The position numbers were made by a program, and so were the translations under genes. This document shows positions 49,801-60,663 of a stretch of DNA of 64,000 nucleotides, in pieces. The notes under the pieces are model-generated. The model was not told the DNA's origin. It ran no database searches and was given only the letters and a program-made list of their open reading frames with translations. The stretch's first letter is position 1. Each line of letters opens with the position of its first letter. Source of the stretch: Przewalskia tangutica (lineage: Eukaryota; Streptophyta; Magnoliopsida; Solanales; Solanaceae); NCBI GenBank assembly GCA_029844215.1, contig CM056724.1:10658307-10722306 (forward strand), written 5' to 3'.

Positions 49801-52358
49801 TTCTTTCCATTGAGAAGAATATTTCCAGTCATGATAAGATTTGCCGAGAGTTTTCCTGTTAAGTGAAACGAAGCTCATCAGTATAGATATTTCTCAATCT
49901 TATTTTCAATAAATTAATTCAGTATTACAGCACAGATACTTTTAAATTAACATATCTAATATTTTTATTTATCACTAAGTTTTATAGGGGGGCAAATGAT
50001 GTATGTTTTCCTTCCTACCAAACACACCCTAATTCCTCTAATCACCTTATTTTCGGCCTTGCACCCTTAGCCTGACGCAATATTTGTTAATTAAAATATT
50101 ATTTTAATTTCAACTAGCGTTATCTTTTTTGTTGATTGCTCGGATTTCCTAAAAATGTTGTTAGTGCATTGTGCTTGTTAGATTATTCAAAAATAGTACA
50201 TTTTTTTAGAATCGGACACACAAGCATGGCAACAATATTGAAAAGTCTACACAAATTTTCATTTGTCGGATTTTCCAAAAAAAATTACCCCAGTGAGATG
50301 ATTTATAGTTGGACAAATATCTATCACTTATTTTAATCCACAAGTTTCAAAAGTTTTTTTTTTTTAAGTTTCATTGCTCAATCAAACACTTTCACATAAA
50401 TTGAGATAATATATGATTCAAATTTCTTTTCTTTTTCTTTGTTGTGAAGGCGAACCGCAAACACGCTTTTTGAGTGCGCAAGGGTAAATCCTGAATCGAC
50501 GCAATAGCGCAAACCACGCCGGTCGCTTAAACCACACTTGGCGCGCGGTGTAATTTCAAGAGGCGAAGGCGGCGTCGGGCGTTATTCTGCAGGGTTTGAA
50601 CTTGTGACCGCTCTCTCACACCACCCAATGAGGATACCTCGCCTTCAAGACCAACCTGGTCTAGGGCTTTGATTTTTATTAACAAAGAACTCAGTGGCTT
50701 ACTCTTTCGAGCGCAAGACAGCAGTAAACTTGTAACTAACCCTACGTATTAGAGCTATAGCCTATATGTAACTAGGCAAATAGAAGTAAATTAATTAGGT
50801 GAGCAAGTGCAGACACGCCTTATTTATCACTTTCTATCTACCTCCTCTCCTATAACATACAAATAGTCAGACGAAACAATAAACTCACTGGTAAATATAT
50901 TAATGCATTGCCTTATTTATCACTTTTCAGTCTCCCATTTTTAACATTACAAGTGTACAATGAATTAAAAATGACACATAGTACGACATTGTGATAATTC
51001 ATTAATTTCCAACATAGAGGAGCAGGGCCCTCTTTGGATCCGTGCGAGGTGTGCTACCCCGTTCATGGCCTTCCGAAAAATAAAAAAAAGTTTAAGGCCC
51101 TTTTTATTAAGTAGTATTAGTCAGTATTTACTGTAAATGTTCATAATTCGCAAGACTTAGACCAATTAAGGATTTATTTTTACGAATTAGAACAGGATCA
51201 CAAAATGTTTGAGACGGTCTGTCATCTTTTGTTCTTGCAGTTATTACTATAAAGAACATGTATTTACAGTACTGTACAATTTATTACACGGACAGATTAA
51301 TTAAGTTTACCAATAAAAACATATAACTCTTCGTAACAAGCTAATTATGATAATCCGGAAACATGCAATACCTATTCAACTACACTAATAATCTAAAAAA
51401 TTACATTATCTGTATATGTTATTACTATAATCCTACTATGTATAAATCAGCTGCCATTGTTACTCCCCATATTTTCTCTCACACAATTATATAGCAATAT
51501 TGTTGTCTGTTGAGATTATAACTATGCTTTTTCGCTTTTAGATGAGATGATTACACACACTACTAGTTTTAAAAGTGTTCGCTCTGTTGATAGCAATATA
51601 ATTTTGCACTGGAAAAAACTGAAGAAGCCGGAAAGAGGTGGCTTCAAAGTTCAAATTCTTAATAAAATCGAGGTAATATGTGAAACTACTGAAACTCATT
51701 CAACTTGTTCCGTCTTTATGAGGAAACATAATTGATCTATCGGACTCTGAAATTGGCATTTTTAGCAATGTTTTAAAGGAGACATATTGAAAGCTGAAAA
51801 ATGATTATATTAAATCTTAATTTGCTAAAAATGCACTAACAATATTCCTCTCATTTGTTCCTCTTTCTATTCTAAATGAATATGAAATGCAAAAAGAGAG
51901 AGATTTGCTAAAGAATCAAATAATAACAACATACTCAATATAATCTTACAAGTGAAAAAAATGTTATGATGAGAATATTTTTAAAAAATTAAATGCACTT
52001 GACAATAAACTAGTAGAGACAACCAAAGTACAAGAAGCAACAACAACCAAAGTAAAAGAAACAACAATAGCAATAAAATCGAAGAACAAGATAATGTTAA
52101 CATAATAGTACCTGCTAAAGAGTCGAGCAGAGTGGATTTGCCAGAGCCAGAAGGACCCATAATTGCCATAATCCTACCAGGTTCAGCATAACCAGTAAGC
52201 CCATTGAGTAGTCTTTTAGTTGGTCCTCCTCCAAATTTTGGTAACATAACTGTTAGATCTTCCCAAATCAAATATGCTGCACTACTCTGTATTCCACATA
52301 ATACACTCTCTGCCACCCCCTTTTCAAGATCAAGTGCAGGTGCTACCTCTATCTCCAT
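34817..52358 (-). CDS. ABCG15-like: ABCG half-transporter, ABCG12/15 clade
   Basis: Nine exons on the minus strand: 52358-52112, 49855-49776, 48794-48327, 47396-47274, 46750-46619, 46083-45799, 36766-36494, 36092-35985 and 35176-34817. All have GT-AG borders and stay in frame, giving 691 residues, the usual length for this clade. The ATP-binding domain has Walker A GPSGSGKST (68-76), Q-loop Q114, signature ISGGE (174-178), Walker B LLFLDE (194-199) and H-loop His233. Residues from about 375 on carry the ABC2-type membrane domain (GYYWLRI, GACGGFIAGFMTFMSIGGFP, GFFRLMPDLPKVFWRYP). Members of this group export cuticular lipids or sporopollenin precursors at the plasma membrane as dimers. I prefer the ATG of MEIEVAP. 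An in-frame ATG 11 codons upstream also exists. Intron 6 is 9,032 bp because of a copia insertion. Confidence 0.92.
35438..35560 (-). mobile_element. Au-like SINE in ABCG intron 8
   Basis: Reads CAACGACAACAACATACTCAG ... GTGGGGTATGTGGATGGTAG ... CTACCAAGGTAGAGAGGTTG, the reverse of the Au SINE 3' region with its terminal TTG repeats. Confidence 0.65.
37152..37414 (+). repeat. 5' LTR of the copia element
   Basis: Begins TGTAAAAGTATAATTG and ends AAGTTCAACA. It differs from the 3' LTR by about three substitutions in the shared part and by a roughly 45-bp deletion in the pyrimidine-rich region near 37340. Confidence 0.93.
37485..38701 (+). pseudogene. Copia gag, with one in-frame stop, cut by a solo LTR
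   Basis: The frame encodes a copia Gag with the N-terminal LNGMDNYALWSRAM motif and two CCHC zinc knuckles. The first, CDYCKMNGHFTVDC, lies just before a TAG at 38505-38507. The second, CNHCHKTCHLEEGC, lies just after it. The frame is then interrupted at 38702 by the gypsy solo LTR. Gag packages the element RNA into particles. The stop between the knuckles could be a simple point mutation, and I see no readthrough signal. Confidence 0.85.
38702..41403 (+). mobile_element. Solo gypsy LTR inserted in copia gag-pol
   Basis: Begins TGTTATACCCCGTAG and ends GGGTCGTGACA, 2,702 bp, with perfect 5-bp duplication ACTCC (38697-38701 and 41404-41408). The insertion adds 2,707 bases, one more than a multiple of three, and the copia frame changes by exactly one across it. 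The copia frame was therefore continuous before insertion. A 54-bp minisatellite lies inside at 40357-40627. The LTR carries no genes. Confidence 0.95.
40357..40627. repeat. 54-bp minisatellite within the gypsy LTR
   Basis: Five units start with AG(G/T)GTAAGAG at 40357, 40411, 40465, 40519 and 40573, all exactly 54 bp apart, each containing CTGAGGGG and CCCCAAGATCGT. A further two-copy repeat with ATGCGAGGAATACCTCATGC follows at about 40645-40770. Confidence 0.93.
41409..44805 (+). pseudogene. Copia pol: protease, integrase, reverse transcriptase, RNase H
   Basis: From the left come the protease active site (WIVDSGAT), the integrase zinc region (HQRLCH ... CEICPLSRQ) and core (LDVWGSY, SDNGTEF, QNGVVERKHRHL), and the reverse transcriptase (WVYKIKYKASGEVERFKARL, KSLYGLKQASRQW, YVDDLMLTGN). 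RNase H follows (DAYWG, then the S-S-A-E-Y-R-A region). The frame runs open for over 1,000 codons to a TGA at 44413-44415 in RNase H. A TAG at 44602-44604 follows before the frame ends in the 3' LTR. Both stops look like single-base changes. The element is therefore probably non-autonomous now. Confidence 0.92.
44801..45108 (+). repeat. 3' LTR of the copia element
   Basis: Begins directly after the polypurine tract, 308 bp, same termini as the 5' LTR. It keeps the CATCGCCATCTTCATCAACC segment that the 5' LTR has lost. Confidence 0.93.
47011..47102 (+). mobile_element. Truncated Au-like SINE in ABCG intron 4
   Basis: ACTTGAGCCGAGGGTATTTC, CTCTCTACCATCACAAGATAGG and CACTCTACCCTCTCAAGAATCC match the Au family. 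The 3' TTG tail is only weakly kept. Confidence 0.6.
49519..49740 (+). mobile_element. tRNA-derived SINE (SolS type) in ABCG intron 2
   Basis: Reads ACCCGCAAGGGTAGCCAAG ... GAGTTCGATCCCC (box B) ... ACGTGGTTTGCAGGCTATTG ... GCTGCGGGTTCCTTCGT, then a poly-A tail. A 12-bp duplication AAGGTATGAAGT flanks it (49507-49518 and 49741-49752). It ends only 24 bp from the 3' edge of exon 2's intron side (49776). Confidence 0.92.
50445..50665 (-). mobile_element. Diverged SolS-type SINE in ABCG intron 1
   Basis: On the minus strand it contains GGTGTGAGAGAGCGGTCACAAG, a box B-like GTTCAAACCC, and GTTTGCGCTATTGCGTCGATTC, parallel to the 49519 element but more diverged. Its target duplication was not identified. 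Confidence 0.6.
50700..52111. other. ABCG intron 1, remainder
   Basis: AT-rich intron with no further gene or element ends that I can support. Confidence 0.5.
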
Positions 52359-52602
52359 ATATATATATTGACAACCCAAAGTGCTCTTCAAGGTCGATCG
52401 GTCTTAGAGCGGGTAGATCAAATTGAATGAGGGATGGAAGATGTTGCAGTCAATTGGCTTTCACTTCTTCAACTTAGAATTTAATGGCTGGAATAAATAG
52501 TACATTCCAAGAACATATTAAACACTGTATATATAGAACAAGATATATTTTATACAAGGACTTGAGTAGGTAGGGCAAAATATACAAGTACCAATCTTAA
52601 GG
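52359..52602. promoter_or_regulatory. Proximal upstream region of the ABCG gene
   Basis: Only about 245 bp separate the ABCG start codon (52358) from the copia LTR at 52603. On the minus strand TATATATAG-like sequence occurs near 52530-52540. The normal distal promoter has been displaced by the retroelement, so core promoter and 5' UTR must fit here or come from the LTR. Confidence 0.4.
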
Positions 52603-52753
52603 TGTAATAATTTTCCTTGGGGAGTTTCTCATTATTACAAAATATTTATATTGTGTATAATAGAGGAATTTTAATTCAGTAAAGATCATAATATATCATA
52701 AATATACATTTATCATAATTACACAATATACAAAGAATATTCGCTAATACACA
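52603..52753 (-). repeat. Short copia LTR (3' LTR of minus-strand element)
   Basis: On the minus strand it starts TGTGTATTAGCGAAT right after a polypurine-like CCGACTGAGGG and ends ATTATTACA. At about 151 bp it is short for a copia LTR. No second copy is present, since the 5' part of the element is missing. Confidence 0.6.
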
Positions 52754-55245
52754 CCCTCAGTCGGAGCGGGAAGAGGCCGGACGCTGAGACTGGATCTGAA
52801 ATCAAGGAATAACTGTCGGGAAAGTCCTTTGGTAAATATATATGCATATTGATATGATGAGGGCACGTGTAATACTCTGACATGTACTAGAGCAACCTTC
52901 TCACGAGCGAAATGTATGTCCATCTCAATGTGTTTGGTTTGCTGATGTTGGACCGGGTTGTGGAAAGATAAATTGCAGATATGTTATCACAATACACAAT
53001 AGAAGCCAGACGCAGAGGACACTGGAGCTCCAAAAGTAAATTTCGGAGCCAACAAATCTCAGCTACAACATTTGCAACGCCTCTGTACTCAGCATCGACA
53101 CTCAAACGAGATGGTGTGGTCTGTCGCTTGGCAGACCATGAAACTAGATTATCCCCTAAGAAAACACATTAGCCGGAGGTGGAGCGTCGCGTGTCCGGAT
53201 ACCCTGCTCAATCTGCATCCGTATAAGATAGCAACTTGTTTGGTACAGAGGGGTATAGGTGTAATCCATAATCAAGTGTGCCCTTAATGTATCGGATGAT
53301 ACACTTAAGGGCAGTGAAATGAGACTCCCTGGGGGCATGCATAAACAAGCACACATGCTGAACAACATAAGCAATATCTGGCCTGATAAATGTGAGATAT
53401 TGAAGGGCACCTGCAAGACTTCTATATAGAGTAATGTAAGAGACCGGAGCACCATCCATATCACTAAACTTGGATTTTGAATCAACCAGAGTAGGCATGA
53501 TTTTGCAATTTGTCATCTTAGTCATGTGTACTATCTCCTCCGCATATTTGCGCTGACTCAGGACTGTAATCTTTGGATCTGGTCACTGATATACCCAAAA
53601 AATAACTTAACTTATCCAGGTCAGTCATGTCAAATTCGACGCTTAGCAATGCAATAATCTCATTATTCAGTCCATCTGACGAAGTAGTGAGAACAATATC
53701 ATTAACATACAAAAACAAGTACGATGTGTTATGCCTCGGTGAAAGACGAACAGAGAGTTATCACACCTGCTGCAGACAAATCCAATCTGCAGAATATACC
53801 TGACAAACCGATCATACCATGCTCTGTGTGCCTGTTTTAAACCATACAACGACTTGCGGAGCCGACAAACATGATGAGGAGCTGCATGATGAACAAAACC
53901 AGGTGGCTGATGCATGTAAATGGTTTCTTTTAAGTCCCCGTGCAGAAATGCATTCTTCACATCCAGTTGATGTATCAGTCAGTGTTTACCCATGGTTATA
54001 CTCAGAACTGTGCAAATGGTAGTCGATTTGACAACCGGGCTGAAAGTCTCACCACAATCAATACTTTCCTGCTGGTTTGTGTCGTTAGCCATAAGTCTGC
54101 CTTGTACCTCTCAATATCCCCACTATCTCTGAACTTGTGACTAAATAGCCACATGCATAGGATCACATTCACCCCCTCCGGTTTGGGTACCAAATCACAT
54201 GTGTGTTGTTTTATTAAAGCATTAAATTCCTCATATATCGCGGCATTTCAATTAGGGTCCAGTTTGGCTAATTTGGGGTTTTTAGGAATTGGAGAAATTG
54301 TTTGGACAGATAGGTTGAATTGGGTCTTGGGTTTGAAAATTTCGTGTTTGGCACGGGTTTCCATTCGGTGGGTAGGGACATCGGGTTAGTTGATTGGTTA
54401 GTGTGTGGCTGGTGGGAAGGGGTTGGAGCAGGTGTTCTAGGTTGGGTCTGCTACTGGGTATGTCGGGTCGGGATTGGTTGACCAGGGTTGGGTGTCAGGC
54501 AGTGGTTGTGGTGCTGGTAAGGTCGGGTATGGAGAGGGTGGTGGCGATGTGACCTGGTTCTGGTGACGTGATTGGTCGACAGTGGCTGGGGTGGTATCGG
54601 AGTGAGGTTGGTTGAGGATGGTGGTCCGGTGAGGAGACAGTGTCGATGGGTCGGTGAGGTTGTCAAAATGAGACCAACAGAGACGGAGTAGGTGACCTGG
54701 TCGGCGATATTGCCGTCGATCGATATACTGGTGTCTGGTGGGACAGACGCTGACAGTCGGTGGTGGTCGGTGGCTGACGGGAGGAGTTGATGGAGGATGA
54801 CGGAGGAGACGGTTGGCTCGTCAAGGAAGGAGTAGTTCAATTTTCAAGAATTTTGAAGATTTGAAAATGGGAACGTGGTCTCGTCAAACGTGACGTTACG
54901 AGAGATACAGATTTGACGAGTGAACATGTCATAGCACAAATAGCCCCTATGATTAGATGGGAAACCTACAAAGATACATGAAGTTATCCGAGGTGTTAAT
55001 TTGTGAGGGCAGTGGTGGAAAGATTTGGATAGCATAAGCAACCGAAAATACGTAGGTGGTCATAGGGGGGGATTCTTCGATAATGAATCCATGGTGTGTA
55101 CTGACCATTTTCTTGGTCAAGAATGATTGGGAGACAATTCTTGATGTTTGTGACAGTGAGTGCATAATGAACGGATGAAGAAAAAGATATTTTTGGAATC
55201 TGAAGTGGCGACTGTGTACGGACGTCATTTGTTGGGGCGCTGTGT
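52754..55245 (-). pseudogene. Decayed Ty1/copia pol remnant
   Basis: Reading leftward there is an integrase C-terminal part (LRIFGCLCYPN, then CIFVGFPSNHRGYLCYD near 55041-54950), a variable Pro/His-rich linker (54840-54451), reverse transcriptase (SLYGLKQAHRAWYDRF near 53870), the polymerase motif altered to YVND near 53710, and RNase H (DAEYRGVANVVAEICWL near 53100). At least six frameshifts or stops separate the pieces. Protease, gag and the 5' LTR are gone. The right edge joins a gypsy LTR fragment at about 55245. Confidence 0.85.
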
Positions 55246-55729
55246 TTCATGCCCGCATGTACAGGTAAATAGATCGACGTACCTCCACAGTAGGTTATCT
55301 GACTTCAGATGTTGAACATCGCACTCCACTTCTCTGGAGTTATTGTACTAAGTTGGTAGGCATTATTGCTTATATGTATAGGTATTTAGGATATGACGGG
55401 GCCCTGTCCCGATCTGATGACATATTGTAGAACTCATAGAGGCTTGTAGACTAGAGGTTATTGTACATATATTTTTTGTGGCTTAGTCGACCCTTGTAAG
55501 TTGTTGATATGCTTATTGCGGCCTTGTCGTCCTTAGTTATATTTATATATGTTATCGTTGTCGTTGTGCCTCTTCTGTGTGCAGGATATCATTGTTTTCT
55601 ATCTTATTATTATCATTGGGAGGCCTTGTCGGTCCAAATTTTATGTCGTATGGTTCAGGTGCTACGGTTGGTACGCTCAGGCCTTAGGGTGCCGAGTGTT
55701 GGCCACACCCCCAAGGTTGGGGTGTGACA
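55246..55729 (+). repeat. 3' fragment of a gypsy LTR
   Basis: CATGCCCGCATGTACAGGT, GACGGGGCCCTGTCCCG and the end GGGGTGTGACA match the last third of the gypsy LTRs at 38702-41403 and 57836-60658. The 5' part is missing at the junction with the copia remnant. Confidence 0.75.
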
Positions 55730-55861
55730 TGACTTGATTGAGGGTGCTAATTTTATGGATTTTAGCAAAATAACTCCCAATATGTTTGTTAAAAGCACAT
55801 CTTGTGTCAATTTCTTTACTTACTCCACTCTTTTTTTTAGGATATATTTTGGGTAGAATTT

Positions 55862-56452
55862 TTGAATGTTTCTAGAAATAAATGTAAACATGATCCATGT
55901 GAAGCATTGCCAAATATCTATGGGCATAAATGTAAAAAAATTTCTTTTGATGAGTTTACTAACCTCCTTGATTTATATGTGAAATACCATCAAGAGAGGA
56001 TCTACAAAGAGGTAGGATACTTGGGAGCATCTTCTTGGGCTACAAAAAGGTTTGAGGTATCATTGGATTCTAAAGCCAAGAATAATTTGTTTGAATGGCT
56101 AGTGCTTATTTTTGGGCTTTTTATAGCCATGAAGGTAAATATCTATGCCTTTGACTTATATAGTAGCAACTTTGTTATGATTAGTGAAAATTCTTCGATG
56201 TTGCTATTTGATTCATATTGTGAGTTGCTAAGTGAAAAATTCAAGAAAGTCTTGGAATTGGTATTTGTATTTGATCCCAGTGTTTTAATTTATCGTGACT
56301 TACTTAAAACACCATCTTGGGAATGGCCTAGTGTGGTAATTAGAGTTTTAAATATTGTTGATCTTCTAGATTATCTTGCACTTGGCCATGGGAGAATTTA
56401 TTCTTGTTGGAAAATAGAAAATGAATTGTGCTTCATAAGTCCTAGAACCTAG
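55862..56452 (+). CDS. Unrecognised 196-residue ORF, probably retroelement-associated
   Basis: An uninterrupted frame of 196 codons runs from ATG (MNVSRNKCKHD) to TAG. It contains HKCKKISFDEFTNLLDLYVK, SSWATKRFEVSLDSKAKNN, a hydrophobic stretch LFEWLVLIFGLFIAMKVNIY (a possible single membrane segment, about residues 76-95) and YSCWKIENELCFISP near the end. I do not recognise the family. About 250 bp downstream lies TTTGAGGACGAATTTC ... AGGAGGGGGATGATAGC, which looks like the end of a gypsy interior with its polypurine tract. The ORF may therefore be an extra or remnant reading frame of such an element. Expression is unknown. Confidence 0.45.
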   Translation: MNVSRNKCKHDPCEALPNIYGHKCKKISFDEFTNLLDLYVKYHQERIYKEVGYLGASSWATKRFEVSLDSKAKNNLFEWLVLIFGLFIAMKVNIYAFDLYSSNFVMISENSSMLLFDSYCELLSEKFKKVLELVFVFDPSVLIYRDLLKTPSWEWPSVVIRVLNIVDLLDYLALGHGRIYSCWKIENELCFISPRT

Positions 56453-56499
56453 ATTAACTTGCATGTTTGATTTCTTAAGCTTATTTGTTCTCTTGAATT

Positions 56500-56980
56500 A
56501 CCCTTTATTCATGATATTTGGGATAACCAAGTATTTGGTTTATTATTTAAGGACATAATATTTATTGATTGTTTTGATACTTGGTTATACCATAAGAGTG
56601 TTCTCTTTGGGAAGATTTATCATATTATTGTTAATCCCTCTTGTGGAGTATATATATTAGTCCTTGGACCCCTCTTGATCATGAATAAGTTATCTTTGAT
56701 AGGGAAAGATTTGAGGACGAATTTCTTTAAAGGAGGGGGATGATAGCACCAAAAACACTCGTCATGAGTATAGTCGTGTGTTTGTTGTTTCATTTGGCGA
56801 CATAATATTTATTGTCTATCATGATGCTTGACTATATAATAAGTATGTGCATTTTGAAAAGATCCTTATGTATCTTGATTTGACTAATGAGTATTGTAGT
56901 TGTAGTATATTTTTTCTTCTCTTTGTTTTACAAGGTTTGAATTCGAGGATGAATTCTTTTGAAGAAGGTTGAATGATGTA
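56500..56980 (+). repeat. Two diverged copies of a retroelement 3' end
   Basis: The segment around 56548-56740 (GACATAATATTTATTG ... GAGGACGAATTTC) recurs in diverged form at about 56798-56975 (GACATAATATTTATTG ... GAGGATGAATTC). Each ends in a purine-rich tract followed by TGA(T/A)-type sequence. This fits a duplicated gypsy 3' untranslated region. Confidence 0.5.
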
Positions 56981-57059
56981 GATCTAATTGACTATCTTGG
57001 ACTTGAAGGCTTCCACCAATGCTTGGATTGCTTAAGTATATTTAGAAAGGATGTAAAGG

Positions 57060-57240
57060 AAGATTTCAAGATACAACATTAGGGATGGCAACAGATAGGA
57101 TATGGATCGGATCCTACTAGATCCAGATTCATTCCATTTTTCATACCTGTATTCAGATCTGGATCCAGATCCATCGGGTCCATAAAAATCATATCCAAAT
57201 TCAGATTCATCAGATTGGATCTGGATCCACATGTAAAAAA
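57060..57240. repeat. GGATCTGGATCC-rich simple-repeat-like patch
   Basis: Many imperfect GATCC/GGATC motifs on both strands give local inverted symmetry (for example near 57100-57235). No coding or element ends. Confidence 0.45.
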
Positions 57241-57249
57241 AATTGCATG

Positions 57250-57830
57250 TTGATAATATTCCAACATTCAACCTACAATATTTCCGTATAAAAATTCCAA
57301 ATATTATGGTGCTTCATTTATTATGAAGCTTTTTGTTTGTTGCATTTTTTGTGTTGTACATGTGCATTGAGATTTCCTGCAACTTTTGTTTTCCTGGACC
57401 TATCAAGATGAGTCGATAAGCCACTTTTCTATTCACAATTAGCCATATGTAATGTTGTGGTTCGCTTACTTACTCTGTCAATAGCATCAAGGTATATGAT
57501 TGTGAAATAGTTCCCTTTCTTAGAACAAAAAGATTTGCATTGCTTGTTTTAGTCCAACAGTGATCGATCAAATAGTAGCAGTTATTATTGAGGCTTATAG
57601 TTCATAGTTGTATTGAATTTTTATATTTGACATTAAGGTCATACTAAGAATGTTTGGGTTGATCGATCAGCTTGATTCACTGAAATCACCATTATTCATG
57701 CAAAATTTAGTTGGCTGGTACATTGTAACTTGTCCAAAAAAAAGATAATTGGCTTAGCTGTGGTATTCTTCACACAATGCTCTTAGCTGTGGTATTCATT
57801 CTCTTTATGTGTTTGTTATGGTCCCTTTCT
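57250..57830. other. Non-coding stretch left of the solo LTR
   Basis: No open frames or recognised elements. Confidence 0.35.
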
Positions 57831-57835
57831 GTTAC

Positions 57836-60658
57836 TGTTACACCTCGTAAGTTAAGACGAGGGTTAAGAACGTCATTAAGAATAAAGATCCGAATTTAGG
57901 AAAGTAAGTATATTCTTATGTATTAATACGTAATAATTTAGGTTACAACGAGGGGATTAATGAAAATGGAAAATGATAGTCATATATATATTCTCGTTAA
58001 GAATACGAGACCTTATGGAATGTCCGGGAATTTAAGGAAACGGAAAGCAAGATTTAAAAGAATAGACTAAGATTTACTACTTGGGGGATTTATTTAGCCT
58101 AATAAGCACCTAGAGGGTTAAAGTGTAAAAAAAAGGGACCTAAATGCATTTTTTTTTAAATAATTACAAATCTGAAAATTTAGACTTAAAATGCCCTAAC
58201 AATTCATTTTCCTCTTCAACACAAAAATCAAAACCCCTCATCTTTTCTTTCCCTAGCTTGATCGAAAAACACCCCCCTTTGCAAGAGAAAAATCCAAGCT
58301 TTTACTCCACTTTGTTAGACCAATTATCCTACACAAGTAAGTCAAGAACTAGAGCAATTCTAGCACCCGAAAACAGTGGGTTCGGCCACCCCACTATTGC
58401 CGATTTTGGAGCAGTTTTTTAAGAGTTTTAGGTAAGTTTTAGCATGGTAAGCATGTTTAAATGATGGGTTAACATTGTGGGATTGTTGCATGACAATTTG
58501 GAGTTGAAAAGATGAAAGATGAGTGAAGAAAAATCGATTAAACAACGGGAAAAGTGGGTTGGGCAGTGAGCAGATTTTCGGGACTATTTTGGACGAATTC
58601 GAGGTATAAAATTCTTCTTTTTATAGTTTAAATGAAATTGCATGTTGTTGTAATTGAAGATATGAATTGGTGTTAAGATGAAATTGGAAATATGAAAATG
58701 CATGTGATTGTATTGAGATATATACGCCGATTGGAACTGTTTTGTATACATTAAGTTTGATTGTTGTTATGATTATCATTGACGCCAATTGCATGTGGAA
58801 ATTGAAGGGAAGATTGATGTTTAAAGTTGCAATTAATTATATGGAATTGATGGAATGAGAATTGGATGTTAAGGGATTAAGAGATGAGTTTTGGTATTGT
58901 ATTTCTTGTGTGTGCCGTGACACACATGGAAATTTTTTAGCATTGTTGCCTTGATTTAAAGGCAGTTTTGTACTATTTTGGTTGAAGTTATTGGTTGATA
59001 TATAAGGTGTGAACTTGTAAATATGTTGTGGTAATTGTTAATGCATACCTTGAAATAAATTAAAATGTAGGAAGGGGTTACCTTGTATTTTTGTTATTTG
59101 TTGGAATATGGACTACATAGGGACTGATTTGAAATGGATTAAGAAGACGGATAACACGAGAAATAAGTATATAGATTACCTTGGTAGAAGTGGTTGTTGT
59201 GTTCCTAAAACAAAAAAGAAGGGAATGTATTGTGATGGCGTTTATGGATGTATTTGAGGCTGTTATGAATATATCTTTAAGTTGCATATTGTAAATTGAT
59301 ATTGTTGGCTTGTTGGTAAATTGTGGATACGCACATAAACAAAGGAAATGTTGCCCAAATTTTTATAGGAATAAGGGAGCCATTATTCATATAACTTACA
59401 TTAGAAATCGTGGAATTGACGAGCGTATCATTCCTTATTATAGATTGAAGTACTAGACGAGGCATACCTTAATATTGAGTTGAGTAGTTCGCCTAAGAGT
59501 TATGTAAAACTCTTCCTTCCTTCTTTTTGGCATGATTTTAATGAAAGTACGACGGACGTACGTAATTCCTATAAGTTCAGTTTTAAAGGATAATTGTTGA
59601 TTAGTGTCTATGATTTTCAGTAAAAGAGATTATTATGATGATATTATCGAGAGTCAAAGATGATTTTTAATTGCATATTGTTGCTCATGATATCTAATCG
59701 TGCTAAGTATTATTATTTCACTCCACCGAGTCTTGGGCTGGATCATGTTCGTGCACAACTTTACAGAATTCATCGAGTCCCTCACTAGAGGACCGAGACA
59801 CGTTATATACATATATACATATTTTATTGAGTCCCTCCATAGAGGGCCGAGACATGATATGCGCACATATACAGACTTCCATCGAGTCCCTCACTAGAGG
59901 GCCGAGACATGTTATACAGATTGATATACAGACATAGACATAGTGACAGTATGAGCAAGCATTCATGATTTCTGATATGACTCTCATTTTTGTTAAGCTT
60001 GATGACTCTCTATCTTTACTTGACACAGTTGTAATTTCATTTTCAGTATTTCATGTTTTATATACTCAGTACATTATTTCGTGCTGACCCCCCTTTCCTC
60101 AGGGGGTTGCGTTCATGCCCGCAGGTTCAGGTGTTCAGATAGGTGACCCTCCAGTTTAGGGCTTCAGACAAAGATTGGAAACTCCTTTGTTCCGAGCGCC
60201 TATTTTGGTACGCATCTTTATCTTTCGGACTTATGCATATTTTAGGCACGCGGGACCTGTCGTCATATGTCGATATCGTACTCTTAGGTGCAGAAGCGAT
60301 TGTGGGTTGGACGTTTGTACCTTGTTTTGGGTTGTAATGTTGTTGTACTCTGTGTTGGGCGTCCCGGTTATTCCTGTTGGTATCTGGTGGCAGCCTTGCC
60401 GGCTTGCTTATTTTGACTATTCCTTTGTGTATATAATGTTGGTTGGTGGCAGCCTAGTCGGCTAGCCTGTTTTGTTTGTTGTTCTGTTATTGATTTGACA
60501 GTCTTGTCGGCTCGCCCATTTTAAGGAGATGTTGTAAAAGCAGTGTTGTGCTGCCGAAATTTCTATAAATTTCGATAGTAAATGGATTAAGAATGACAGG
60601 TCAGTAATGACGTCCAATTAGGACGTTTAGTCGCGGCCCGTCGGGTCGGGTCGTGACA
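57836..60658 (+). mobile_element. Solo gypsy LTR
   Basis: Starts TGTTACACCTCGTAAG and ends GGGTCGTGACA, 2,823 bp, with perfect 5-bp duplication GTTAC (57831-57835 and 60659-60663). There is no internal region. It belongs to the same family as the inverted solo LTR at 5434-8081 and is related to the one at 38702-41403. Confidence 0.93.
59722..59925. repeat. 54-55 bp subrepeats in the solo LTR
   Basis: GAGTCCCTC ... AGAGG(A/G)CCGAGACA units begin at 59775, 59829 and 59884, with a weaker first copy near 59726 (ACCGAGTCTTGGGC). Confidence 0.85.
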
Positions 60659-60663
60659 GTTAC

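Noticed and set aside
54451..54840. 129-codon Pro/His/Thr-rich ORF on the minus strand
   Set aside because: It is the variable linker between integrase and reverse transcriptase of the decayed copia element, so it is not a separate gene.
58144..58422. 92-codon ORF starting MHFFLNNYK
   Set aside because: It is inside the solo gypsy LTR at 57836-60658. LTRs of this family are non-coding.
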